A DNA stretch of 64,000 nucleotides, from NCBI GenBank assembly GCA_965661345.1, contig CBFIDK010000004.1:69870-133869 (forward strand), written 5' to 3'. The notes under the pieces were generated by a model. The model ran no database searches. It was given only the letters and a program-made list of their open reading frames with translations, and was not told where the DNA came from. Both the position numbers and the translations under genes were made by a program. Within the stretch, counting starts at the first letter, position 1; every line of letters starts with the position of its first letter. This stretch comes from GCA-2862585 sp965661345. GTDB taxonomy: Bacteria > Bacteroidota > Bacteroidia > Flavobacteriales > UBA7312. Below are positions 31,731-40,616 of the stretch, piece after piece.

Positions 31731-31870
31731 TATGTAGATAAATTATTATCGTTTAGAATTTCAAAGACAGTTTTACATCCTTCACAGCAAAATAGTTTTT
31801 CCTTTAATGCAATAGTGTTAGAATTAACACGCTCACCACAGTGGGTGCAATATTTTTCTGGCTTTTTCAA
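31670..31870 (-). pseudogene. 5' remnant of a ccoI/fixI-type P-ATPase gene
   Basis: The 66-residue frame opens like the N-terminus of Bacteroidota CcoI, the copper ATPase for cbb3 oxidase assembly: CTHCG (8-12), LFCCEGCKTVFEILN (26-40) and DNNLSTYY (41-48), the PF12156-type metal-binding domain. From residue 49 similarity stops and a short foreign tail (RLSTYVIPSIVKRPLPLS) leads to a stop. The rest of the ATPase, about 700 residues, is missing, as are the other cco genes. The break coincides with the end of the forward lipoprotein gene. A stand-alone metal-binding peptide is possible but less likely than a truncated gene. Confidence 0.7.
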
Positions 31871-31915
31871 TTGGTTTTAAGAGTTTTAAATGGCTTTTTT
31901 TAAGGTTAATCAGTA

Positions 31916-32920
31916 TTATAAAATATTTACTTCTGCTTCTAGATCAATTCCAAAAGTGTTCTTTATGGAATGTTGAATTTCTTTTGAAAGGGTCAAAATC
32001 TCTTGCCCCTTTGCAAGGCCATAGTTTACCAATACCAAAGCTTGATTTTTGTGTACACCAGCATCGCCTTTTCTGTAGCCTTTCCATCCAGCTTGTTCTA
32101 TCAGCCATCCAGCCGCTAATTTGGTCGATTTTTGGCCGTTTGGGTATCCAACTATATTTGGGAATTTTGTTTTAAGTTTTTCAAATTGTTCGTTGGAAAC
32201 AGTAGGGTTTTTGAAAAAGCTACCGCTATTACCAATCTCTTTAGGGTTTGGTAATTTTCTTTGACGAATGTTAATGACAGCTTTGCTTATGCTTTCAAGA
32301 TTTTTTTCAAGACCTAATTGATTAAGTTCGTCTTCAATGGCGCCGTAGGATGTGTTAAAGCTATGTTGTTTGCTAAGTTTAAATGAAACATTGCAAATGA
32401 TGTATTGCCCTTTTAGTTCGCCTTTAAAAATAGAATATCTGTACCCAAACTGGCAATCGGAGTGACTAAACTGTTTCGTTTTACCACTTTCTATATGGTA
32501 GGCTTCTAGTTTGGTAAAAACCGATTTCAATTCTACACCATAGGCTCCAATATTTTGCATTGGGGCGGCACCCACACTGCCAGGAATTAGCGATAAGTTT
32601 TCAATACCGCCTAATTGCTTATCAATACTCCATTCTACAAAGTCATGCCAAACAACACCACCACCAACATTGACATGTACAAATTCATCGTCTTCATGAG
32701 TAATTTCAATACCAATGATTTCATTTTTAAGAACCGTTCCCTCTAAATTTTTTGTCAACAGAATATTGCTACCTCCTCCTAAAATTGTTAGAGGTTTTGA
32801 TGAGTTTTGAATGAGCTTGTCTAATTCATGAATAGAACTAAAAGCCGAAAAATATTGGCAATTTGCATCAATTCCGAAAGTGTTAAATGCTTGTAAAGAA
32901 AATTTTTGTTGAACGCTCAT
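31916..32920 (-). CDS. murB: UDP-N-acetylenolpyruvoylglucosamine reductase
   Basis: Flavoenzyme of peptidoglycan precursor synthesis, reducing UDP-GlcNAc-enolpyruvate to UDP-MurNAc. The 334-residue protein has the FAD-binding LGGGSNILL (47-55), SLIPGSVGAAPMQNIGAYG, the YRYSIFK segment, the catalytic serine in NSGSFFKNP, and the C-terminal glutamate in DLEAEVNIL. It is a type I MurB of normal length. A -7 box TACCTTTG lies 7 bases before the ATG. Confidence 0.96.
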   Translation of the reverse strand: MSVQQKFSLQAFNTFGIDANCQYFSAFSSIHELDKLIQNSSKPLTILGGGSNILLTKNLEGTVLKNEIIGIEITHEDDEFVHVNVGGGVVWHDFVEWSIDKQLGGIENLSLIPGSVGAAPMQNIGAYGVELKSVFTKLEAYHIESGKTKQFSHSDCQFGYRYSIFKGELKGQYIICNVSFKLSKQHSFNTSYGAIEDELNQLGLEKNLESISKAVINIRQRKLPNPKEIGNSGSFFKNPTVSNEQFEKLKTKFPNIVGYPNGQKSTKLAAGWLIEQAGWKGYRKGDAGVHKNQALVLVNYGLAKGQEILTLSKEIQHSIKNTFGIDLEAEVNIL

Positions 32921-32927
32921 ACTTTTT

Positions 32928-32935
32928 CAAAGGTA
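32928..32935 (-). promoter_or_regulatory. Candidate -7 box of murB
   Basis: TACCTTTG on the reverse strand matches TAnnTTTG, but with only 7 bases to the murB ATG the transcript would be almost leaderless. No -33 element is visible. Confidence 0.3.
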
Positions 32936-32981
32936 AAAATACTTCTGATTTACTCCTTCTATTTTATGTATTTTCGCAAAG

Positions 32982-34058
32982 ATGATAAAAAAAGTAATAG
33001 TCTCTGTTACCAATGATTTAAGTACTGACCAAAGAGTATTTAAGGTTTGTAATACTCTATTGTCCATGGGATTTGAAGTGGAGCTTGTAGGAGTATGTCG
33101 TCCGTGGAGTGTAGATTTGAGCAGAGAATATACTTGCAAACGAATGAAAATGTGGTTCAATACTGGACCGCTTTTTTACATTGAATTCAATCTTCGTTTG
33201 TTTTTTTATTTGCTTTTTAAGCCTTCTGCACTTTTACTGAGCAACGACTTAGATACCTTGTTAGCTAACTTTTTAGCTTCAAAACTTAAAAGAATTCCTT
33301 TGGTGTATGACAGTCATGAATTGTTTCCTGAAGCTCCTGAGCTATTAGATAGACGACTAAAAAAAAGAATTTGGGAGCGTTTGGAATCTTTTCTTTTACC
33401 TAAATTAAAATACTCTTATACCGTTTGTGATTCCATAAAATGGCATTACAAAAGCATGTATGGAATTGATATGAAAGTAGTGCGTAATGTTCCACAGCTT
33501 GTAGAGCAGAGTCCAAAAAATATTGAGTCAAACATAATTCTTTACCAAGGAAATATAAACCCTGGTCGTGGCTTAGAGTTGGCCATACGAACAATGAAAC
33601 ATCTACCCAAACATCAACTCAAGATTATTGGAAATGGCACCGGATTAAATGAGTTGAAAGCATTGGCTGAATCCGAAGGCGTCTCAAATCAAGTTAATTT
33701 TCTAGGTCGAATTCCTTTTGAGGATTTAAAGAATCACACCAACACTGCCTCAATTGGCATTTTGTTCGAAGAGCCTTTAGGTTTAAGTTTTGAGTATAGT
33801 TTACCTAATAAACTTTTTGACTATATACATGCCGAAATTCCAGTGTTAGCCAATCCTTTAGTTGAGGTGGAAAAAATAGTAAATCAATATACTGTTGGAG
33901 AACTTATTGTAGATAGAAATCCTGAGAAAATTGCCCAGCAAATCAAAAACATGGAGTCAAAAAAAACAAGCTATCAATTCGCAAAAGCAAAAGCAGAATT
34001 AAATTGGGGCAATGAGGAAAAAGTGTTGAAGTCTGTGTTTAGTTTTTTTCTAAACTGA
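32982..34058 (+). CDS. Glycosyltransferase family 4-like protein
   Basis: A 358-residue GT-B enzyme. The N-terminal domain opens VIVSVTNDLSTDQRVFKVC and contains YDSHELFPEAPEL; the C-terminal domain has ILYQGNINPGRGLELAI, VNFLGRIPFEDL and the nucleotide-binding SFEYSLPNKLFDYIHAEIPV. This matches sugar transferases that build surface polysaccharides or glycolipids. Donor and acceptor unknown. Its 3' end overlaps the convergent family 2 glycosyltransferase by 20 bases. Confidence 0.9.
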   Translation: MIKKVIVSVTNDLSTDQRVFKVCNTLLSMGFEVELVGVCRPWSVDLSREYTCKRMKMWFNTGPLFYIEFNLRLFFYLLFKPSALLLSNDLDTLLANFLASKLKRIPLVYDSHELFPEAPELLDRRLKKRIWERLESFLLPKLKYSYTVCDSIKWHYKSMYGIDMKVVRNVPQLVEQSPKNIESNIILYQGNINPGRGLELAIRTMKHLPKHQLKIIGNGTGLNELKALAESEGVSNQVNFLGRIPFEDLKNHTNTASIGILFEEPLGLSFEYSLPNKLFDYIHAEIPVLANPLVEVEKIVNQYTVGELIVDRNPEKIAQQIKNMESKKTSYQFAKAKAELNWGNEEKVLKSVFSFFLN

Positions 34059-34923
34059 GTAAAAAGCTAAGTTTAAATAAATCAAAAAGAATAAGATTTT
34101 TTGAGCCTTTTAAGAGGAGTGATTTTGAAAGGAATCGAATACCCTTAAAAATGGGTTTAGTGAGGAATAATGTATAGCTAATAGCGTTTGCAAATCGCCC
34201 AATTTTAGTAAGGTGAATTATCTCAGGATTACTTGTCGAAATGGATTTGAAATTTTCTAATCCTAGCTCTGTTTTTCTAATAAAAACCGATGTTTCATCT
34301 AGCCCTAAATGGACAATGGGATTGTCTATGTGCTTTACCTTAATGTCCAGGGATTTTAATTCTATTCCATAAAGAGTGTCTTCATGCCCATATTGTGAAA
34401 TAGTTTCTGAAAAAAAAATCTTATTACAAATACTTTTCTTTATTAACATGTTGCAAGCGCTAAAAGAAACGTAAGGATTTTTTGTTCTTACTATTGCTTT
34501 TTTCTCTTCTCTATTTTTTCCATAGAGCCATCTTAAAAGTAAGTCTCTGTTGTTTTCTTGAAGTGGTTCGTATTCTATTCCGCCAACAATGACGTCGTTA
34601 TCATTGATGATTTCAATATAGTTTTTTAGAAAATTTTTAGTGTTAATTTTTGTATCGCAGTCTAAGAAGAGTAAATTTTCAAATTGAGCTTTTGTCGCAA
34701 GAAGATTTCTAATTTTAGATCTTCCTATATTTTTCGATAGTTTAGAATATATAACCGATTTTATCTCATCTATTAACTTATTTTTTTTTACAAAAGACGA
34801 TTCTGATTTATCATCGATGCAGATGATTTCGTGAGGAATATTTAATTTTTCAGCCTGATGGGATAATTCGCCGATCAACTCAGTAACATCGAAATTGTAT
34901 ATGGGAATTAATATGGAAAGCAT
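34039..34923 (-). CDS. Glycosyltransferase family 2
   Basis: A 294-residue GT-A enzyme with the N-terminal fold MLSILIPIYNFDV, CIDDKSESS, and the metal-binding FLDCDTKIN in the middle, followed by YGHEDTLYGIELKSLDIKV, the region around the catalytic base. No membrane helix at the N-terminus; a weakly hydrophobic C-terminus. It begins directly after the ftsE stop codon with no gap, so both are co-transcribed. Donor sugar and acceptor cannot be assigned. Confidence 0.88.
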   Translation of the reverse strand: MLSILIPIYNFDVTELIGELSHQAEKLNIPHEIICIDDKSESSFVKKNKLIDEIKSVIYSKLSKNIGRSKIRNLLATKAQFENLLFLDCDTKINTKNFLKNYIEIINDNDVIVGGIEYEPLQENNRDLLLRWLYGKNREEKKAIVRTKNPYVSFSACNMLIKKSICNKIFFSETISQYGHEDTLYGIELKSLDIKVKHIDNPIVHLGLDETSVFIRKTELGLENFKSISTSNPEIIHLTKIGRFANAISYTLFLTKPIFKGIRFLSKSLLLKGSKNLILFDLFKLSFLLSLEKN

Positions 34924-35589
34924 TTATTCTGTAAAAGTTACCTTTCCATCTTCACACTTCAATACTTTTGAAGGGAAGCGATTTAATAAATTATGTTCGT
35001 GAGTAGCCATTAATACCGCACAACCACTTGAGCATAAATCGTGGATAAGATTTAGGATACTGTCGGTTGTTTCTGGGTCGAGGTTTCCAGTAGGTTCATC
35101 GGCAAGAATTAAATTAGGTTTGTTTAACAATGCTCTGGCAATACAAATACGTTGTTGCTCTCCACCAGACAATTCATAGGGCATTTTATTAATGTGGTCT
35201 TGCATTCCGACTTTTGTAAGCATTTCTTCAATACGCTGCTTGACCTCTTTTTTGTCTTTCCAGCCCGTAGCTTTTAGTACAAATTCAAGATTATCGAATA
35301 CTGTCCTGTCAGTAAGAAGTTGAAAGTCTTGAAAAACGACACCTATTTTGCGTCTTAGAAATGGAATGATAGATTTTTTAATATCAAACAATTGGTAGTC
35401 AACCACTTCTGCAAGTCCTTTTTTGAGAGGCAAATCGGCATATAATGTTTTTAATAACGAGCTTTTACCACTTCCTGTGGAGCCTATGAGATATACAAAT
35501 TCAGTAGGTTCAATTTTGAAAGACACATCGCTTAAGATGAGTTTGTCTTGCTGGTAAATATCAGCATGTTTTAATTCGGCTAATGGCAT
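34924..35589 (-). CDS. ftsE: Cell-division ABC ATPase FtsE
   Basis: The 221-residue ATPase has Walker A GSTGSGKS (36-43), signature LSGGEQQR (140-147) and Walker B ILADEPTGNLD (161-171), with the short, insert-free layout of FtsE/LolD-type proteins. FtsE pairs with the membrane protein FtsX to activate periplasmic peptidoglycan amidases during division. FtsX is not next to it, which is normal in Bacteroidota. A LolD-like lipoprotein exporter ATPase is the alternative reading. Promoter box TAACTTTG upstream. Confidence 0.85.
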   Translation of the reverse strand: MPLAELKHADIYQQDKLILSDVSFKIEPTEFVYLIGSTGSGKSSLLKTLYADLPLKKGLAEVVDYQLFDIKKSIIPFLRRKIGVVFQDFQLLTDRTVFDNLEFVLKATGWKDKKEVKQRIEEMLTKVGMQDHINKMPYELSGGEQQRICIARALLNKPNLILADEPTGNLDPETTDSILNLIHDLCSSGCAVLMATHEHNLLNRFPSKVLKCEDGKVTFTE

Positions 35590-35613
35590 ATTGTGTTTAC
35601 TTAATGCGTGTCA

Positions 35614-35643
35614 CAAAGTTACTTTTTTTAAAACTATAGCCAA
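35614..35643 (-). promoter_or_regulatory. Promoter of ftsE
   Basis: TTG (35643-35641) and TAACTTTG (35621-35614) on the reverse strand with 19 bases between them. Confidence 0.5.
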
Positions 35644-35704
35644 TACTTCTTTATGCACACGTATTCTGTTAATAACTTATTCGTTCATCAATAGTAGAAG
35701 GGGC

Positions 35705-35712
35705 TAACTTTG
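35705..35712 (+). promoter_or_regulatory. Candidate -7 box of the TPR gene
   Basis: TAACTTTG, 24 bases before the ATG at 35737; no clear -33 TTTG. Confidence 0.4.
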
Positions 35713-35736
35713 ATAAATTAGCTTCAAATTTTATAA

Positions 35737-38700
35737 ATGAAATTAATCCTAAATATTTTATTTATAGTACTTAGTCAGCTAGCATATGCTCAAATTTGTG
35801 ATGTTGAGCAAATTGACGACTTACTTGAAAAAAAGCAATACGCATTGGTGTATTCACTGTGTGAAGCCTATGGCGATTGTGAGTCTGCTTCTGAACAAAA
35901 CTTTGAATGGATTCAGTATCATCAATCTTTGTGTGCCTTAGAGCTTTTCAACGATGAGGCTGAAATTCGATTTGAAGACTATTTGAACGATTATCCTCAC
36001 GGGAAATACCGTAATAAATCTTATTTAGCACTTTCTAAGATTCATTTTAGAAATAAGGATTACGACAAAGCAATTGCAAAACTAAATTTGATTGATGTTT
36101 TTGACCTTGATTTTGAAGAAGAGGCCATGTATTACTTCCGATTGGGTTATTCATACTTTATAACAGGAAAATACGAAGAGGCCAAAGTATCTTTTTTTGA
36201 CATTAATAAAATTAAATTTACATATTCAGATTTAACCACCTACTGTTTGGGGCACATGGCATACGATGAAGGGAATTATGCTACTGCACTTAACGAATTC
36301 AATAAACTCATAGAAACGCCAAAGCTTGGGGTTATCAGTAAATACTATATTACCCACATCTATTACTACCAAAGCCGCTTTGAAGAATTAATTGAATTTG
36401 CAAAGCCGTTGTTAGATGCTAGTTACAATCCTGCGAGAGATTCTGAGCTTGTAAGACTTATTGCAAACGCCTACTATGCTTTAGAAGATTATACGTCATC
36501 AGTAACTTATTTTGAGAAATACCTTCAAAATAATGCCTTAAATAGATTTGAAAAATATCAACTAGCTACTTCTTATTTTGAACTTGCTCAGTTTGATAAA
36601 TCGATTCATCAATTTGAAGACGTTTTACTTGAGAAAGACAGCCTTTCTCAGTTTGCTGCACATCAATTAGGGAAAGCCTATTTAAAACAAAATGAGAAAT
36701 CAAAAGCAATAAATGCCTTTAATTTTGCGTCACAAATTCAATATGATTTTGATTTGATGGAAGATGCTGCTTTTAATCGCGTCAAGTTAATTTTTGATCA
36801 GAAAAACACCTTTGAAGATGCCGTAGATATTATTGAACAATTTATCATTGATTATCCGTCATCAATTCATTTGTCATACGTTCAGAATTTATTGATAAAA
36901 GCATATACGTCAACAAAAAACTACCAGTCGGCAATAGATAAGTTATCGGTATTAAATGATTTAACATTTGAGCAAAAGCAAGTCTATCAAAAGTTAAGTT
37001 ACTTCTTAGCAGTAGAAAATTACCTTTCGAGCAATTATGAAGAGTCTATCGAATGGTTTAAGAAGTCTTTAAAATACCCCATAAATTCTGTATTCGTAGC
37101 CAGAAGCTATTATTGGATGGGAGAGGCGTATTACCAACTTGAGGACTACAATAAGGCCATTGAAGAGTTTAATGCTTTTCAGTTTGAGGATGGGGCTTTT
37201 TCTATAGACGAATATTCAGAATCGTACTACTCGCTTGCTTTTTCATATTTTCAAGTAAAAAATTACAACAATGCCATTAAATGGTTTAGAAAATACATCA
37301 AAAAATCAACGGACAAGAACAAACTGACGGACGCCTACCTAAGAATTGGAGATTCTTATTTTATGACTAGGAAGTACACCCGGGCAAAAGAATATTATGC
37401 TCTAGCAGAAAATGAAGGAGCTTTTGATGTAGATTTCTCAATCTATCAGCAATCTGTGTGTTTTGGATTGACGAATAAACTTACAGACAAGCGAGATGCT
37501 TTAGTTAAGTTAATTACTGAATTTCCGCAGTCTATTTATCATGACGATGCAACATTAGATTTAAGTTCTATTTATTTAAATGAGGGTAAAGTTGAACAGT
37601 CAGTTGAGTTATTGAAAAATCTAGTTGATGAGCACCCCAATAGCCCATTGGTTAAAGTCGCATTATTAAATTTAGGGTTGAGCTATTACAACGATGGGAA
37701 AAATGATTTAGCAGTAACAAACTTTAAAAAGGTAATTCAAGATTACCCTAACTCAATGCAAGCTAAAGAAGCTTTGATTGCATTTAAAAACCTATCTGTT
37801 GAACAAGGTGATGTGAGTTCGTATTTCAGTTATATAGATGGTCTTTCCAATGTTAGTGTAGATATTGCCTCCAAAGACTCTTTGAGTTATGAAGCATCAG
37901 AAAATTTATACCTCAATCAAAAGTACGATAAAGCCGCACAAGCATTTTCTAACTATTTAACCAATTATGATGCGCCAATTTTCAAACTCAATGCGCATTA
38001 TTATAAAGCAGAATGCTTGTTTATTACTTCGCCAGAAAATGCCATTGAGGACTATTTGATAGTATTGGAGTTTCCTCAAAATGAATTTACAGAAAGATCA
38101 TTAATTCGATTATCGCGAATTCAATTTGAAAGAGAAGAATACGGAACGGCAGCGCTTCATTACAATAGGTTGCTTTCGGTTGCCCAGGATAATAATTTAA
38201 TCAGAGAGTCAGTTTTAAGACTTTTTAAATGCTACACAGAGCTAGAAATTAAGCCCTTACAGTTTGAATTTGCCGAAAAGTTGTTAGAAATTGAAAAATT
38301 AGATATTGAAACTCAAAATAAAGCAAGACTAGTAATAGCTAATCATTACTATGAGCAGTCCGAGTTTTCTACTGCTAGAAAGGATTACATTTTTGTTTCT
38401 AAAAACAACACTTCGTCATTAGGTGCAGAGGCAAAATATCAGTTAGCATACCTTGATTTTTTGGCAGAAGATTTTGATTCCTGCGAATCAAAAATTTATG
38501 AACTTTCAGAAAACTATTTCAGTGATTACTTCATTGCTAAGTCATTCATACTCTTATCCGATATTTATTTTGTCAAAGGCAATTATTTTCAATCTAAAGC
38601 TACCTTACAAAGTATAGTTGATAACTATCAAGGAGAGGAGTTGCTTAATATTTGTAAGCAAAAAATATCCGAGATAGAAGCTCTTGAAAGTCAAGAGCAA

Positions 38701-38799
38701 AAAGCAATCGACAAAGAGGATTTAATTATTGATTTGTTAGATTCCATAGAATTGAACGAATTGTTTGAAGAAGAAAATACCGAAGAATATGAAGAATAG
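35737..38799 (+). CDS. Large periplasmic TPR protein
   Basis: A 1020-residue exported protein with a signal peptide (about 1-18, SQLAYAQ) and TPR-type helical repeats over almost its full length; clear units include YYWMGEAYYQLEDYNKAIEE, YFRLGYSYFITGKYEEA and LLNLGLSYYNDGKNDLAV. The end is acidic (NELFEEENTEEYEE). It resembles YbgF/CpoB- and BamD-like scaffold proteins only in general plan; I cannot assign a pathway. The next gene, an outer-membrane barrel, starts 11 bases inside its 3' end, so the two products are probably made in step and work together at the outer membrane. Confidence 0.82.
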   Translation: MKLILNILFIVLSQLAYAQICDVEQIDDLLEKKQYALVYSLCEAYGDCESASEQNFEWIQYHQSLCALELFNDEAEIRFEDYLNDYPHGKYRNKSYLALSKIHFRNKDYDKAIAKLNLIDVFDLDFEEEAMYYFRLGYSYFITGKYEEAKVSFFDINKIKFTYSDLTTYCLGHMAYDEGNYATALNEFNKLIETPKLGVISKYYITHIYYYQSRFEELIEFAKPLLDASYNPARDSELVRLIANAYYALEDYTSSVTYFEKYLQNNALNRFEKYQLATSYFELAQFDKSIHQFEDVLLEKDSLSQFAAHQLGKAYLKQNEKSKAINAFNFASQIQYDFDLMEDAAFNRVKLIFDQKNTFEDAVDIIEQFIIDYPSSIHLSYVQNLLIKAYTSTKNYQSAIDKLSVLNDLTFEQKQVYQKLSYFLAVENYLSSNYEESIEWFKKSLKYPINSVFVARSYYWMGEAYYQLEDYNKAIEEFNAFQFEDGAFSIDEYSESYYSLAFSYFQVKNYNNAIKWFRKYIKKSTDKNKLTDAYLRIGDSYFMTRKYTRAKEYYALAENEGAFDVDFSIYQQSVCFGLTNKLTDKRDALVKLITEFPQSIYHDDATLDLSSIYLNEGKVEQSVELLKNLVDEHPNSPLVKVALLNLGLSYYNDGKNDLAVTNFKKVIQDYPNSMQAKEALIAFKNLSVEQGDVSSYFSYIDGLSNVSVDIASKDSLSYEASENLYLNQKYDKAAQAFSNYLTNYDAPIFKLNAHYYKAECLFITSPENAIEDYLIVLEFPQNEFTERSLIRLSRIQFEREEYGTAALHYNRLLSVAQDNNLIRESVLRLFKCYTELEIKPLQFEFAEKLLEIEKLDIETQNKARLVIANHYYEQSEFSTARKDYIFVSKNNTSSLGAEAKYQLAYLDFLAEDFDSCESKIYELSENYFSDYFIAKSFILLSDIYFVKGNYFQSKATLQSIVDNYQGEELLNICKQKISEIEALESQEQKAIDKEDLIIDLLDSIELNELFEEENTEEYEE

Positions 38800-40495
38800 A
38801 ATAATTTTATTTAGTGTTCTGATTGTGCTTTGCAATGTGTCGTTGTATTCTCAAACAAATACTGATGAGGATTTAGGCGTCCAAGAAGTTCAAATTACTA
38901 AGAGTTTTATTCCTGAAATTCCATCAGCAACAAAACTAAATAATAGCCCTACACTTTCCGATACAATAAAAACAAGCAAGCGAGTCAGTTACTTCCCAAT
39001 TGACAAGCGGTTTAATACAAACTTACAGCTAAACCCTATCAAGGCTGCAAAAATTAAAGGCGAACCGATTTCTAAGCTTTACAGCACCTATATATATGGA
39101 GGTGTTGGAAATATGAGTATCCCTACATCAAGACTTTATTATAGTTCTGATAGGGATAAAAAAACAACATATGCACTTTCTTTAGGTTATGTTCAGTCTT
39201 ATGCTGATATAAAAAGTCCATTTGATGAAAACCAAAAAGTTTCAGCAGCTTTTAGGGAAACTGATTTCGAGTTATTTGCTAAAACAGATTTAGACGTTGG
39301 AATTTTAAATGCCTACCTAAACAGAGAAGGAAGAATTCATCAACTTTATGGATATAATCCTACCATTTTCAATTTAGAAGAGAGCCTTTTGACAAATCAA
39401 CAATATTGGGGGTATACTACTTTTAGTGTTTCTTTAAAAAGTAAGCCTTCAGAAAACGGCAAACCGTCTTATTTTACTAGACTTTATGCCTATGATTTGA
39501 ATGAGGGCACAGAAAATTCCTTCTCATGGTTATTAGACCTCAAACAGTCAATAGGCTTAAACGATTATTCGCTTAGACTAGGAGTAGATTATGATTTAAA
39601 CAACTATTCAGAACAATATGTTTTTAATGACAGTTTAGCCAAAGAATTGATTTTGACATTCAGTCCAACCTTCTCTAAAGAACTTTATGGAGGGTATTTA
39701 AATGCTGGCTTTGAACTTCAGTCCTATGACGGAAGAGACAGTACTGATGTAACAATTTCTGTTTACCCCCTAATTAAGTATGATTATCATTTTTCTAAAC
39801 CATATCAAAAAGCATTTGCTGGTGTTAGAGGTGGGCTTCAAAAAAACAACTACTTTACCTTAAGCAAAAAAAATCCCTATATACTAAACGCATTAACTAA
39901 TGATGGTGGTTCTTTAGAATTAATCAATTCAAAAGCCATTTATGATGTTTTTATAGGAATGGAAACAATCCTTTCTAAGGATATAATGTGGTATTCTGAA
40001 TTGTCGTATTCAAGAATTCTTGACATGTCGTTTTTTGAACTTGATATGAACTCTATCTATCAGAATAAGTTTAAGGTAGTTTACGATGATGTTAACCATT
40101 TGAAATACTTTGGAAAATTAAGCTGGAAGATTTCTCAAAAAGCCAATGCTGATATAGAGTTAGAGTATAATAAATATGAACTTGATTCAATGAATAGCTA
40201 CTCTTATAAGCCTTCCTTCTTGAGTAAGTTAAAAGTTGACTATAACATTGGGGATAAAATCATTCCTGAATTAGAAGTCTTTACGGCTTTTAATCGATCA
40301 GTTGCTAGTGGTGTATCTTCAAGTGTGGTAGCCTTAGATGATATTATTGACTTTAATGTTTCCCTTGAATACCGTTATAATTCTATTTTCTCGGCCTATT
40401 TTAAAGGCCAAAATTTGATTGGTAATTACCACATTTGGCAAAATTATCCAGTGTTGGGTCCTCAAGTATTTTTTGGGCTATCTTTTAAGCTATAA
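38789..40495 (+). CDS. Outer-membrane beta-barrel protein coupled to the TPR protein
   Basis: A 568-residue protein with a signal peptide (MKNRIILFSVLIVLCNVSLY) and a short periplasmic segment with EVQITKSFIPEIPSATKL, then alternating beta strands to the C-terminus (PQVFFGLSFKL), as in TonB-receptor-like barrels that lack a plug. The ATG at 38789 is preferred over an upstream start at 38765, since it gives the signal peptide directly. It overlaps the TPR gene by 11 bases. Function unknown; a channel or assembly factor served by the TPR protein is the simplest reading. Confidence 0.75.
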   Translation: MKNRIILFSVLIVLCNVSLYSQTNTDEDLGVQEVQITKSFIPEIPSATKLNNSPTLSDTIKTSKRVSYFPIDKRFNTNLQLNPIKAAKIKGEPISKLYSTYIYGGVGNMSIPTSRLYYSSDRDKKTTYALSLGYVQSYADIKSPFDENQKVSAAFRETDFELFAKTDLDVGILNAYLNREGRIHQLYGYNPTIFNLEESLLTNQQYWGYTTFSVSLKSKPSENGKPSYFTRLYAYDLNEGTENSFSWLLDLKQSIGLNDYSLRLGVDYDLNNYSEQYVFNDSLAKELILTFSPTFSKELYGGYLNAGFELQSYDGRDSTDVTISVYPLIKYDYHFSKPYQKAFAGVRGGLQKNNYFTLSKKNPYILNALTNDGGSLELINSKAIYDVFIGMETILSKDIMWYSELSYSRILDMSFFELDMNSIYQNKFKVVYDDVNHLKYFGKLSWKISQKANADIELEYNKYELDSMNSYSYKPSFLSKLKVDYNIGDKIIPELEVFTAFNRSVASGVSSSVVALDDIIDFNVSLEYRYNSIFSAYFKGQNLIGNYHIWQNYPVLGPQVFFGLSFKL

Positions 40496-40566
40496 CTTAT
40501 TCACTAATTGTTAATAAATACCCTTGTATTATTGACATTTTTATTAGCAACATATCTTCCTTTTTT

Positions 40567-40574
40567 TACCTTTG
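40567..40574 (+). promoter_or_regulatory. Candidate -7 box of gyrB
   Basis: TACCTTTG matches TAnnTTTG, 42 bases before the gyrB ATG. Confidence 0.45.
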
Positions 40575-40616
40575 TTAACACTAGTAAATAGCCAAGTTAA
40601 TAAACATATTTAATCA

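Noticed and set aside
35737..38799. Tandem DNA repeat array in the TPR gene
   Set aside because: The repetition is at the protein level with diverged codons; no direct DNA repeat stands out.
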